64,000 nt of DNA, taken from contig NZ_JACJTR010000003.1 in assembly GCF_014698795.1 (NCBI RefSeq), forward strand, positions 310,001 through 374,000. Reading direction: 5' to 3'. The notes under the pieces are model-generated. The model saw only the letters and a program-made list of their open reading frames with translations. It had not been told where the DNA came from and did no database searches. Source of the DNA: Nostoc sp. FACHB-892. Its GTDB lineage: Bacteria; Cyanobacteriota; Cyanobacteriia; Cyanobacteriales; Nostocaceae. Shown piece after piece: positions 34,963 through 43,791 of the stretch. Position 1 is the first letter of the stretch. Each line of letters starts with the position of its first letter. Position numbers and translations under genes: made by a program.

Positions 34963-37215
34963 ATGGCAAAAGTAGCACTGGAACTACCATCACCTCCCAA
35001 ATCTCAATTCACTGTGTTGGAAGGGAATGGAAAAGTTTCTTTAATTGACACTAATGGACACTCTCAACAACAGTTTTCTAGCGTTACCTACAGCGTTGTC
35101 CATACAATTCCGGGAAGACTGCGGTTTCGCCTACCTCGCTTACGCACTGATGCAGATTATGCCAAGCGTCTGGAAGTATTGTTAACAGCAGATGCGCTAG
35201 TGAAGAATGTCCGTGTCAAGCCTGCGGCAATGTCAGTTGCAGTTACTTATAAATCTAATAAAGTTTCTGATGCGAAGATGCGATCGCACCTTCACGATTT
35301 GATTCAGGCTGCAAGTGTTGTAGTCGTTCTCAAAAAGTCTACATCGTTATCGGAAACCGAAAAAGAGGCATCTTGGCCAGGTTTACAACTCTCTGCTGTT
35401 GCGACTACTTTAGCAGTGCTAGGGGGGCCGTTAGGATTAGCGATCCCGCCTTTAATAGTAGCGCTTCCCATCGCTCTGGCTACTTTACCCGTTATCCAAC
35501 GAGCATGGGAAGGGATTCGGGTAGAGCGAAAACTGAATATTGACTTTTTGGATTTTATGGCGATCGCTATTACTACCTTCCAAGGGCAATTTCTCACACC
35601 ATCGCTGATGCTGGGTTTAATTGAAGTGGGTGAAAATATCCGCGATCGCACGGCTCGTTCTTCTGCTCAACAAACTCTAGATTTACTTAGTTCTCTAGGG
35701 CAATTTGTTTGGGTAGAACGCAATGGCGAAAAGGTACAAATTCCCATTCAAGATGTGCAGCGTGGCGATACAGTAATTGTTTACCCTGGCGAACAAGTGC
35801 CGGTTGATGGTAGCATTTTGCGAGGTAAAGCCCTGCTAGATGAGCAGAAACTAACTGGCGAGTCGATGCCGGTGCTGAAGAAAAAAGGACAACCAGTTTT
35901 CGCCTCAACCCTGGTACGAGAAGGACGAATTTATATTGTTGCAGAATGGATAGGCAACGATACCCGCGCCGGACAGAGCATTAAGTTAATGCAAGAAGCG
36001 CCTGTTCACGATACGCGGATGGAGAATTATGCCACGAAATTTGCTCAAAAAGCTGTGGTGCCAACTTTGCTACTTGGTGGGGCAGTATTTGCCGCAACCC
36101 GCAACCCTTCACGAGCAGCCAGCGTTTTAACTCTAGACTTTGCTACAGGAATTCGAGTATCAGTCCCGACAACAGTTTTAGCAGCATTAACTTATGCTGC
36201 ACGGCGGGGAATTCTCATCCGTAGTGGACGGGCGCTAGAACAACTAGCAGAAGTTGATACCATCGTTTTTGATAAAACGGGGACACTAACTAAGGGAGAA
36301 GTCGATGTTGTGAGTGTGGAAAGCCTCAATCCCGCAACCTCAAGATTACGGGTGTTGGAATTGGCCGCCGCCGCCGAACAGCGTTTAACTCATCCAGTAG
36401 CAGAGGCAATTGTTCGCTATGCCGAAGCAGAGCAAGTGGAAATTTTGTCGCGTAGCAAGTGGGATTATCAACTAGGTTTGGGCGTAAAAGCTCAGATTGA
36501 TGGAGAGACAGTTTATGTTGGGAGCGATCGCTTTTTGCGTACCAGTGGCATTAACATGGAAGCATTAAATGGCCACCAAAAATCTCCAAATTCATCGATT
36601 TATGTGGCTAGCAACGGTCAACTTCAAGGTATTATTAAATATAGTGATCTTCTCCGTCCCGAAAGTCGGGAAGTCATTAGGGCACTTTCGACGGTCGAAG
36701 GTGTGGAAATCCATATGCTAACCGGCGATAATAAGCGAACGGCGACTGCTGTCGCTGCTCAACTAGGTATTTTGCCGACGCATACTCACGCAGAAGCTTT
36801 TCCAGAACAAAAGGCAACAGTTGTCCGACAACTGCATGAACAAGGCAAGACGGTTGCATTTGTCGGCGATGGAATTAACGATTCGCCAGCTTTAGCCTAC
36901 GCCGATGTTTCCGTTTCCTTTGCCAACGGTTCTGAGATAGCCCGCGAAACAGCAGACTTAGTGTTGATGCAGAATGACTTGCATGGTTTATTAGAAGCGA
37001 TCGCGATCGCTCGTCAAGCCAAGCAATTGATTCGGCAAAACACAGGATTAGTTGCCGTTCCTAACCTAGCGGCAATGGTGATAGCCGTTTTCTTTGGTCT
37101 TAACCCCTTAGCTGCAACAGTAGTCAACAATGGCTCAACCGTAGTTGCTGGAGTCAACGGTTTACGTCCGATTCTTAAAAGTCGTCAAAATAAAGCTCTA
37201 CCATCGGCAAGATGA
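34963..37215 (+). CDS. P1B-type metal-transporting ATPase with N-terminal HMA2-like domain and a Cys-less TM6 motif
   Basis: The 750-residue protein from the ATG at 34963 has an HMA2-like domain (about 38-115, VVHTIPGRLRFRLPRLRTDA). Membrane segments follow, then the actuator TGES (about 298), the phosphorylation site DKTGTLTKGE (Asp about 437), and the nucleotide-domain motifs MLTGDNKRTA and VGDGINDSPA (about 634). The TM6 site that is CPC, SPC or SCA/CATG in known P1B pumps reads DFATGIRVSVP (about 392-402), with Thr where Cys is expected. It ends with NNGSTVVAGVNGLRPIL. It should be an inner-membrane cation pump; the metal is unknown and copper seems unlikely. Position after a Fur-type box points to iron or manganese. 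Confidence 0.88.
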   Translation: MAKVALELPSPPKSQFTVLEGNGKVSLIDTNGHSQQQFSSVTYSVVHTIPGRLRFRLPRLRTDADYAKRLEVLLTADALVKNVRVKPAAMSVAVTYKSNKVSDAKMRSHLHDLIQAASVVVVLKKSTSLSETEKEASWPGLQLSAVATTLAVLGGPLGLAIPPLIVALPIALATLPVIQRAWEGIRVERKLNIDFLDFMAIAITTFQGQFLTPSLMLGLIEVGENIRDRTARSSAQQTLDLLSSLGQFVWVERNGEKVQIPIQDVQRGDTVIVYPGEQVPVDGSILRGKALLDEQKLTGESMPVLKKKGQPVFASTLVREGRIYIVAEWIGNDTRAGQSIKLMQEAPVHDTRMENYATKFAQKAVVPTLLLGGAVFAATRNPSRAASVLTLDFATGIRVSVPTTVLAALTYAARRGILIRSGRALEQLAEVDTIVFDKTGTLTKGEVDVVSVESLNPATSRLRVLELAAAAEQRLTHPVAEAIVRYAEAEQVEILSRSKWDYQLGLGVKAQIDGETVYVGSDRFLRTSGINMEALNGHQKSPNSSIYVASNGQLQGIIKYSDLLRPESREVIRALSTVEGVEIHMLTGDNKRTATAVAAQLGILPTHTHAEAFPEQKATVVRQLHEQGKTVAFVGDGINDSPALAYADVSVSFANGSEIARETADLVLMQNDLHGLLEAIAIARQAKQLIRQNTGLVAVPNLAAMVIAVFFGLNPLAATVVNNGSTVVAGVNGLRPILKSRQNKALPSAR

Positions 37216-37285
37216 TCCAACTATGCCGCCAAGAGTATCTTAAAAAGCTTTCGAGATTTCTTAATTAAATAGGAGAAAATTGAAC

Positions 37286-37594
37286 ATGGCCCCTAAAATT
37301 AGTGATTTTATTGAAGATGCAGGCGCTCCCGGTATTATAGCCGGAATTGGTGCAGTCCTCTTAGCACCTGTTCTGCTGCCCATTGCTGCTGGAGTTGGTA
37401 AACCCTTAGTCAAGTCAGTCATCAAAGGCGGAATTGGTCTTTATGAAAGAAGCAAAGGAACCATTGCAGAAATGGGCGAAACTTGGGAAGACATGGTAGC
37501 CGAAGCCAGAGCAGAACTTGCTGATGAAAAAGAAACCCCCGTGTTTGAAGCTACTGCCACCAATGGCGATAATGTCGCCGATAATGGTGTGTAA
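37286..37594 (+). CDS. DUF5132 small membrane protein
   Basis: From the ATG at 37286, with AGGAGA upstream, the protein has 102 residues. It begins MAPKISDFIEDAGAPGIIAG, then a hydrophobic segment AVLLAPVLLPIAAGVGKPLV (about 19-40) and an acidic, helical C-terminus (ETWEDMVAEARAELADEKE). This is the DUF5132 pattern. Members of this family occur beside HMA2-domain ATPases, as here (70 bases downstream of the ATPase), and are presumably a small partner of the pump. Confidence 0.75.
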   Translation: MAPKISDFIEDAGAPGIIAGIGAVLLAPVLLPIAAGVGKPLVKSVIKGGIGLYERSKGTIAEMGETWEDMVAEARAELADEKETPVFEATATNGDNVADNGV

Positions 37595-37734
37595 TTTCAT
37601 CTGCCCATTAGCAAGTTAAATTCTTTGCCATAGGCGACTTCCAATTACCAAAATATCAAATTAGTAGGGCGCGTTATGGTGTTTTACCTAAGAGGATGTT
37701 TTAAAAGTCCTCTTGTCGGTATCAAAGATTCTAG

Positions 37735-37815
37735 ATCCCTCTAAATCCCCCTTAAAAAGGGGGACTTTGATTCTGGTTCCCCCCTTAAAAAGGGGGGTTA
37801 GGGGGGATCTTTATA
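37735..37815. repeat. Poly-C/poly-G hairpin dispersed repeats
   Basis: Two inverted repeats of the type CCCCCTTAAAAAGGGGG lie here, flanked by CCCTCTAAATC and GGTTAGGGGGGATC. The same repeat type occurs at about 24257-24290, 41115-41140 and, inside a gene, at 49183-49210. It lies between the DUF5132 gene and the next HMA2-like gene and could stop or attenuate transcription. I see nothing else in 37595-37943. Confidence 0.6.
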
Positions 37816-37943
37816 CAACTTGATACTTTACAAACATCCTTTAACACACCCTAGGAAAATAGATCGTTTATTTTTTGGAAGTCCTTCAAATAACAAACCC
37901 ACAACAAAAAATCCACTATCACACAAGTCAAAAAGGTGGTTAT

Positions 37944-38522
37944 ATGTTGACTAATGGTTATAGCACTTACAATAAAATGCCGGAAATTCTAGACAAACCC
38001 ACTTTCAAAACACCACCAAAGCCGATATCTACAAAAGTTGTAAGTTCGACTCCCGGAAGATTACGGTTGAGAGTAGCTCATTCCCATCGTCAACCAGAAA
38101 AGATGCAAAGCATTGCTAAAGCTTTGTCAGCAAATTCTCACATTAATCAAGTTAAAACAAATGTCCATCATGGCAGTATTGTTATCAATCACGATGGTAA
38201 AGATGGCAGTCTAGAAAATGTGCTAGCAACACTTAAAGATTTAGGAATAATTTTTGCCAATGTTTCCGAGGGCAACACCGAAGCAGCAGCAGGAGTATCA
38301 TCTGCGGTTGTTGACTTAAACCAGCGCGTAAAACAGTCAACAGGTGGTGCTTTTGATCTGCGGATTCTTTTCCCTGTGGGATTAGCTAGTCTTTCGTTGC
38401 GACAATTACTTAATAAAGGGTTGCAGTTAGAAGGTATTCCTTGGTATGTTCTAGCATGGTATGCTTTTGATAGCTTTATTAAGTTGCACGGAAATAGCCA
38501 AAAACAATCAGCCAACGAGTAA
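37944..38522 (+). CDS. HMA2-like domain protein with C-terminal membrane segment
   Basis: From the ATG at 37944, with AAAGGTGG upstream, the product has 192 residues. The HMA2-like domain (about 22-95) contains VVSSTPGRLRLRVAHSHRQP and VKTNVHHGSIVINHD. The C-terminal part has hydrophobic stretches (about 140-182, RILFPVGLASLSLRQLL, GIPWYVLAWYAFDSFI). It follows the DUF5132 gene, from which repeats separate it, and converges on the WD40 gene with 9 bases between the stops. The function is unknown. Confidence 0.7.
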   Translation: MLTNGYSTYNKMPEILDKPTFKTPPKPISTKVVSSTPGRLRLRVAHSHRQPEKMQSIAKALSANSHINQVKTNVHHGSIVINHDGKDGSLENVLATLKDLGIIFANVSEGNTEAAAGVSSAVVDLNQRVKQSTGGAFDLRILFPVGLASLSLRQLLNKGLQLEGIPWYVLAWYAFDSFIKLHGNSQKQSANE

Positions 38523-38531
38523 CCAAAAAGC

Positions 38532-40901
38532 TTAATTGATCTGCCAAATCTTGATAGTTTTATCAGAGCTACCACTAGCAAGAAATTGACCATCCTTGCT
38601 CATAGCAATAGAGTTTACTGCCCCTGAGTGTTCTGTAATAGTTTGCAGTAATTCTCCCGTCCGCAAATGCCAAATTTTGATGGTTTTGTCTGCGCTACCG
38701 CTAAAGAGAATTTCTCCATCAGGACTAATAGCTAAGGATTTTACCTCTTCTAGATGTCCAGTCAAGGTGTATAACAATTTACCTGTAGCTAGATGCCAAA
38801 TTTTGATGGTTTTGTCTGCGCTACTGCTAAAGAGAATCTCCCCATCAGGACTAATGATTACTGATTTCACCTCACCTGAATGTCCGTTGAGGGTGCGTAA
38901 TGGATCTCCTGTACGTGGATTCCACAGCCTAATTTTGTTGTCAGAACTACCACTAGCAAGGATTGTACCATCGGGGCTGATAGCAGCAGCATTAACTGCG
39001 GATGAATGCCAAAGGGTACAAATGCGTTGGCATAGCCCGCCGGAGGCATCGCCTTTATGCAAGTTCCAAATTTTGATTTTATTACTGCCACTAGCAAGAA
39101 TTTGTCCATCGGGACTGATTGCGATGCAGTTAACCGGCTTTTGATGTCCTAAGAGAGTGTGGAGGAGTTTATCAGAATTGAGATTCCATACTTTGACATT
39201 ACTTTTGGGGTGTTGGCAACTACCAACGGCGAGATAATGTCCATCAGGACTAATGGCAACAGAAGAAATTTTGCCTAAATCTTCTGTAAGGGTGCGGATA
39301 AGTTTGCCAGTTTTAAGATTCCATACTTTGATAGTTTTATCTGCACAGCCGCTAACTAAACTCTCAGAATCAGGACTAATGACGACAGATGTAACTTTTT
39401 CTGAATGTCCAGTTAGGGTGTGGCTGATAACAATATGTTGTAGTGTAACTTGGTGTTTGAGGTTGGCGACGCAATTTAAAATTTCCTCAACATCAGCAAT
39501 ACTCTGACTATCACCGACTGCAACAAAATATTCTCTTAACTTTTTTACATATTCCTCATCTTTGATGCTGACGGCTGATTGCATTGCCTGAAGCGGGTTA
39601 GTAGAATCCTGTAGTGATATTTGGCGTAGTTGCAACCATGTATTTACAGAATAATTTAGCTGTTCATTTGCCCACGAGCGTAGTTTACCGCCATAGGCAT
39701 CGCTTAAATGAGATAAACTTTGGGCTAATTGCAAAGCTAATTCTGGAATCCAGTAACAACGCTCATTTTCCAGAGCTTGGTAAACTTGCTTGTAACCGGA
39801 AGCGATAATCTGTACTGATTGTAAATCAAAAGTATCTGACAGCAAACTCGGCAGCAACTCTGGTAGTAGCGGAGGTACACCACGATCAACCAGATGATAA
39901 ACATCTGCTACCCAACCTGCAACCAAACAGTGATAAGTAATCAAAACTTGGCAGAGTTGTTCAAAGTCTTGACGGTTGAGTTGATATTGTAAGGATAAAT
40001 TACTAATATCAATTCCTTTCTCATTCCACTTTTCTACCTTTTCCAAAATTGCCAAATTAACAACATTATCTTTTCCAATCTGATTAATTTCCTCTAATTC
40101 TTCTCCTAGTGCTACCAGTTTATCTCTAAGTTTTTTCCATTCTAACGCCCGTCTTTTAGCAGACTCTTCTAGAATTTCTCGATAAGGTAAACGAGCAATT
40201 GTTTTATAATAATAGTTACCTTGACCCAAACCCCAATAGGCAATCCGAAAATTTAAATAATCTCCATCATTTTCTGACTCTAAAATCAAAATAGGCTCTG
40301 TTTTCAACATTCCAAACAGAGCCTTAATACTTGATTCACTGTGAAAACGTTTACTATCCCAGGCTCCTGCCAATAACTCTGTTGGTCTAACTTCACTGTG
40401 TAAAGAGTAATGCTTGTTGAGAAAATTTCGTAATCCTTCAGCCAACATTAACTCAATTTGGGAAGTTTTCTCATCTTTATTATCGTTAAATTGGTCAAAA
40501 TTTACTTGAGGAGGAGCGATAAAAATTTTGAGTGGAGTGCGCCCATAATTGGTGCGATCTAAAATTTGTGCAGGATATAGTTTTAAGGGCCAGCTATCAA
40601 GAATTTTGTTGACTTCTGGCAGCTTCAGCGCTGTTTCTCGCTCTTGTTCAGCTATTATTAATCGCGTTTGATGATTGTCGGCTATTAATTGCTGTTGGAA
40701 GATTTTTTCTTGTTCAAAGTCTTCAACATAACTGCTTTGTTGATTTGAAGTATTTAAAGCTTTGAGTAATCGGGGAATTGCCTCAATCGGTTCATATTTA
40801 TTTAAAGCTAAACTGTCTTGACTTCTCTTTTGTACTAGCTCTGCAACAACAGGTGCAAACTCTAGTACCAGTTTAATTAGTAACCTTAACCCTTGCTGCA
40901 T
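38532..40901 (-). CDS. Large protein with C-terminal seven-blade WD40 propeller
   Basis: About 789 residues from the ATG at 40901. The C-terminal 300 residues (from about 490) contain seven WD40 units, each with GH at the start and the pattern AISPDGxxLASGSxDKTIKIW. Seven is the number needed to close one propeller. The N-terminal 480 residues have no motif I recognise, but include a hydrophobic start (GLRLLIKLVLEFAPVVAELV), a coiled-coil stretch (about 255-300) and a helical middle. Blade 3 carries an in-frame dispersed repeat (GDASGGLCQRI). Such proteins act as scaffolds. It is antisense to its HMA2 neighbours and may be a late insertion in that cluster. Confidence 0.8.
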   Translation of the reverse strand: MQQGLRLLIKLVLEFAPVVAELVQKRSQDSLALNKYEPIEAIPRLLKALNTSNQQSSYVEDFEQEKIFQQQLIADNHQTRLIIAEQERETALKLPEVNKILDSWPLKLYPAQILDRTNYGRTPLKIFIAPPQVNFDQFNDNKDEKTSQIELMLAEGLRNFLNKHYSLHSEVRPTELLAGAWDSKRFHSESSIKALFGMLKTEPILILESENDGDYLNFRIAYWGLGQGNYYYKTIARLPYREILEESAKRRALEWKKLRDKLVALGEELEEINQIGKDNVVNLAILEKVEKWNEKGIDISNLSLQYQLNRQDFEQLCQVLITYHCLVAGWVADVYHLVDRGVPPLLPELLPSLLSDTFDLQSVQIIASGYKQVYQALENERCYWIPELALQLAQSLSHLSDAYGGKLRSWANEQLNYSVNTWLQLRQISLQDSTNPLQAMQSAVSIKDEEYVKKLREYFVAVGDSQSIADVEEILNCVANLKHQVTLQHIVISHTLTGHSEKVTSVVISPDSESLVSGCADKTIKVWNLKTGKLIRTLTEDLGKISSVAISPDGHYLAVGSCQHPKSNVKVWNLNSDKLLHTLLGHQKPVNCIAISPDGQILASGSNKIKIWNLHKGDASGGLCQRICTLWHSSAVNAAAISPDGTILASGSSDNKIRLWNPRTGDPLRTLNGHSGEVKSVIISPDGEILFSSSADKTIKIWHLATGKLLYTLTGHLEEVKSLAISPDGEILFSGSADKTIKIWHLRTGELLQTITEHSGAVNSIAMSKDGQFLASGSSDKTIKIWQIN
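39024..39053 (-). repeat. Dispersed repeat inserted in frame in the WD40 gene
   Basis: On the minus strand this reads GGCGATGCCTCCGGCGGGCT then ATGCCAACGC, the same repeat as in galK 2221-2250 (two differences). It encodes GDASGGLCQR between strands of WD40 blade 3. Confidence 0.7.
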
Positions 40902-41559
40902 AAACACATACCTAGAAACTAAATAAAATAAATAAGCAAGGCTTGCATAAAATCAGGGCAATACTGCTATCCAGTAAATTCATACATACTTTTGATCTTA
41001 CTACTTGAGAGTATGGTAAATCAATCACTATACATTAAAATGCTTATATGTCAATAACCCTATGTAGTGAAATACTTGTAAATCAAAATGATAATCATCT
41101 AAGAGGATGTTTTAAATACCCTAAAAAGGGGGGAAGGGGGAGCAACAAGTGCCTAAAATCACAGCCAAATACTTTTAAAAGAGCATTTATCAGCAAGGCA
41201 GAGGGTAACAGGGAGCAGGGGTTTAAGCACAAAGCCAAATTTTGGATTTAGTGGCTTTAATTAAGTACGATGCTGAATCCCCGAATATCTTGCTAAGTGC
41301 CTTTTGCCTTTAACCTTATTCAACATTTCTCTTCTTAATTATTTGATTATTATTAATGAAGTACAGTGTTAAAGAAACTTAATCTAATTGATAGCAGAGA
41401 TAGCTAGATTCACTACTGAGATAGATTTTTTAACTCAAAAAAATAGGTATGAATAAAGTAAGGTTAATGCAGGTCGATAAAATGCTCTCTTCGAACATCA
41501 ATAGATAGGTTTATAAGTTTGGTTGCATTTTTTGTTTTTTGGAATTAAAAAATAGTACT
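40902..41559. other. Intergenic region, repeats only
   Basis: This gap holds the promoter of the minus-strand WD40 gene and the leader of the next HMA2-like gene. A CCCTAAAAAGGGGGG-type repeat lies at about 41115-41140, and the region is otherwise AT-rich. A 67-codon frame at 41048-41251 runs through the repeat and does not look like a gene. Confidence 0.4.
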
Positions 41560-42204
41560 ATGACTTCTATAAAACGGTCTAAATCTGGTAAAAATGCTAG
41601 TCTTAATTTGCCTTTACCATCAAAAAAGGCGGCTAAAAGCGTAGCTAATAAAACAGCACCATCCCAAAAGATATTCTATAGCATTGTCCATAGGATTCCT
41701 GGGCGGATTCGTTTTCGTATTCCTCTGCTAGCCAAAGATACTGAATACGCTAATCAACTCAAATCAGCCATAGAATCTGATTCTAGAGTTACAAATGTCC
41801 GTGCTAACCCACAAGCTGCATCCATTGTCATCAATTATAAAATAGGTGTAATTTCAGATAATCAGATGCTCGCGCATTTGATTAATCTTATTCAAACTGC
41901 CCAAGATGTGGTTGTGCCAAAAGAGATAATGGCAAAATCAATCGTAGGGGCTATCTTTGATGCTTTAATTAACCTAATTGATAGTACACGCAAGATCAAC
42001 CAAGCACGTAATGTTATTGTATATCGAAGGTTTAGGACAGACGTTTGGGAACGGATACTTTCTACCTCAAGAAGCATTATTAAGAGACTAAAATCTGCCA
42101 CCATGTTTATCTTGCCTAACAAGCGATGGCGATTGCGTGGCAATAGCAAAGTCAACTCCCAACCTTTGAAACTTAAATCTGCCAGCGAACCTGAACTTGT
42201 GTAG
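41560..42204 (+). CDS. HMA2-like domain protein, basic C-terminus
   Basis: From the ATG at 41560 the product has 214 residues; a TTG seven codons earlier is less likely. The HMA2-like domain (about 36-115) has IVHRIPGRIRFRIPLLAKDT, then VTNVRANPQAASIVINYKIG, very close to the domains in the ATPase and in 33974-34819. The C-terminal 90 residues are helical and strongly basic, with short hydrophobic parts, and may lie on the membrane surface. It stands upstream of the HMA2-PAP2 gene with 132 bases between, so both probably belong to one unit. Confidence 0.7.
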   Translation: MTSIKRSKSGKNASLNLPLPSKKAAKSVANKTAPSQKIFYSIVHRIPGRIRFRIPLLAKDTEYANQLKSAIESDSRVTNVRANPQAASIVINYKIGVISDNQMLAHLINLIQTAQDVVVPKEIMAKSIVGAIFDALINLIDSTRKINQARNVIVYRRFRTDVWERILSTSRSIIKRLKSATMFILPNKRWRLRGNSKVNSQPLKLKSASEPELV

Positions 42205-42336
42205 TTAATAATACACTAACCATTAAAATTATTCCTGGTTAAGAGTAAGTAGCTCTGAAATAAATGGGATTTCACATAATTTCTGAAAATCTCTTTTCCC
42301 TAGCCTTCAGTTCAAGCATTTTATTATCAATAAAAA

Positions 42337-43428
42337 ATGGGTAATCCTCACTGTCATAAACTTATTAATGAGAACCATTGGGTTAAAGCAATAAATACTG
42401 CTGTTAAAGGAAGAGTTAGATATAAGGTAAATGGGCTTTATCATTCGGAAGCCCTCAAAAGATATCTTGAATCGAGATTATTAGAAGAGAAAATAATCTC
42501 ACGAGCTAGTGCTAATAGTTACACAGGGAATGTCCTTGTTATTTTCCATCCAGATAAAAGTTTAAACACAATTGCTCTCCTCATTCAAGAAATTGTCTTA
42601 GATTATCGGAAAAAAGCCAGTAAATCACTTGGTTCTTCCATACAAACCCAATCAGTTAAGGTTCTAAAACCATCTGCCGCAGTCATTGGAGACAGTAACT
42701 TGCATTCCTTTGGCGTTAAAGAAAATATTGGTTTCGTTGGGGGTAATAACCAAAGCATATTTGATTCAGCCGTACTGTCTCAAATATCTATGCAGCGACA
42801 ATTAAACCAAACAAGCAGTATTATTCCGGTATTGGGGGCTGTTGGCGCTCTTGTATGCGGCACTGGACTGTTGTATGCATATAATCTTGACGAAGCTATT
42901 TTGCTTTTGATCCAGAAGCTGCATACACCACTACGCGATCGCATCATGGTTAGTATCACTTTTCTTGGCGATCCACTAGTAATGCTGATATCTTCTTTGG
43001 GACTGGCGATTAGTCCGTTATATTCTAATCGTCGCTGGCAAGCAACTATGTTGGGTATCGCTGGAGTCGGTGCAACCTTACTAAATTGTTTAATGAAAAT
43101 GTTATTTGGTAGAGCGCGTCCAGTACTGTGGAACCATATTATTAAAGTGGGTCAACACAGTTTTCCCAGTGGTCATGCAATGGTTTCAATAGTGATTTAC
43201 GGTTTTACCAGCTATATTCTGGCAAAGCAGTTTCCTGAATGGCGCTTTCAGATTTATGCCTTGGCTGTTGTCTTAATTGCTGCGATCGGTTTCAGTCGGC
43301 TTTATCTTGGAGTACATTGGCTGACTGATGTGACAGCTGGCTACGGGGCAGGTTTAGTATGGTTAATTGCCTGTATTATTAGCTTGGAATTGCAGCAAAA
43401 GTATCGCTTGTCACTGGAAGCAGGCTGA
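42337..43428 (+). CDS. HMA2-like domain fused to PAP2 phosphatase
   Basis: The 363-residue protein has an N-terminal, diverged HMA2-like domain (about 15-95; AVKGRVRYKVNGLYHSEALK keeps the GRxRxK core). A linker follows, then a six-segment membrane PAP2 domain (about 165-355). All three phosphatase motifs are present: KMLFGRARP (K-x6-RP), FPSGHAM (PSGH) and SRLYLGVHWLTD (SR-x5-H-x3-D). PAP2 enzymes remove phosphate from lipid phosphates such as phosphatidic acid or undecaprenyl pyrophosphate at the periplasmic face. The fusion links the unknown HMA2 system directly to lipid or polyprenyl phosphate metabolism. No lipid transferase is adjacent. Confidence 0.85.
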   Translation: MGNPHCHKLINENHWVKAINTAVKGRVRYKVNGLYHSEALKRYLESRLLEEKIISRASANSYTGNVLVIFHPDKSLNTIALLIQEIVLDYRKKASKSLGSSIQTQSVKVLKPSAAVIGDSNLHSFGVKENIGFVGGNNQSIFDSAVLSQISMQRQLNQTSSIIPVLGAVGALVCGTGLLYAYNLDEAILLLIQKLHTPLRDRIMVSITFLGDPLVMLISSLGLAISPLYSNRRWQATMLGIAGVGATLLNCLMKMLFGRARPVLWNHIIKVGQHSFPSGHAMVSIVIYGFTSYILAKQFPEWRFQIYALAVVLIAAIGFSRLYLGVHWLTDVTAGYGAGLVWLIACIISLELQQKYRLSLEAG

Positions 43429-43479
43429 TCTGGATCATAACTATTAAGTTCATCCCACCTCTAAAAAGTGCAAAACTCA

Positions 43480-43791
43480 TTAGAATTTCTCCGGTACAAA
43501 CATTACAAAAAGTAAATAGATAGAAAGCCCTAGCGTCAACAGTCCTAACAGCCCCAATCCCCAAGATTGACTGCGAGAAAGTTGTTCACCAGTAGCTGCA
43601 TAAACCAGAGGTGCAACCACTAGGTTAAAACACATCGCCAGGAATAAATACAGTGGCAACTTTTGTTTACGCCATTGACACCAGATTTTAATTATTTTTT
43701 TTAATACTTGGGATGCAGCAATGCCTGCGGCGAGCTTCTCTACGAGACGCTCCGCGAACTCTAACGCGTGTTGGATATAAAAGGGTTTCAT
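43480..43791 (-). CDS. KdpF-like small membrane protein (orphan)
   Basis: The 103-residue protein has two hydrophobic segments (about 45-65, LPLYLFLAMCFNLVVAPLVY; about 78-101, GLGLLGLLTLGLSIYLLFVM). It ends FVPEKF, the typical close of KdpF, the small subunit that stabilises the KdpFABC potassium pump. KdpF proper is about 30 residues; cyanobacterial forms have a longer N-terminal part, as here. No kdpA, B or C lies in the window, so it is an orphan, or they lie elsewhere. Residues about 11-24 (EFAERLVEKLAAGI) come from an in-frame dispersed repeat. Confidence 0.6.
   Translation of the reverse strand: MKPFYIQHALEFAERLVEKLAAGIAASQVLKKIIKIWCQWRKQKLPLYLFLAMCFNLVVAPLVYAATGEQLSRSQSWGLGLLGLLTLGLSIYLLFVMFVPEKF
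43720..43761. repeat. Dispersed repeat inserted in frame in the kdpF-like gene
   Basis: AATGCCTGCGGCGAGCTTCT then CTACGAGACGCTCCGCGAAC is a member of the GC-rich dispersed repeat family with copies at about 9376-9400, 12447-12470 and 56268-56291. It adds about 14 residues to the N-terminus of the KdpF-like protein. Confidence 0.65.

Noticed and set aside
38596..39144. 182-codon plus-strand frame
   Set aside because: It is antisense to the WD40 repeats and its repetitive product mirrors them.
41048..41251. 67-codon plus-strand frame
   Set aside because: It runs through a poly-G dispersed repeat and has no support as a gene.
43480..43791. A full kdp potassium pump operon
   Set aside because: No kdpA, kdpB, kdpC or kdpD sequence occurs in the window.
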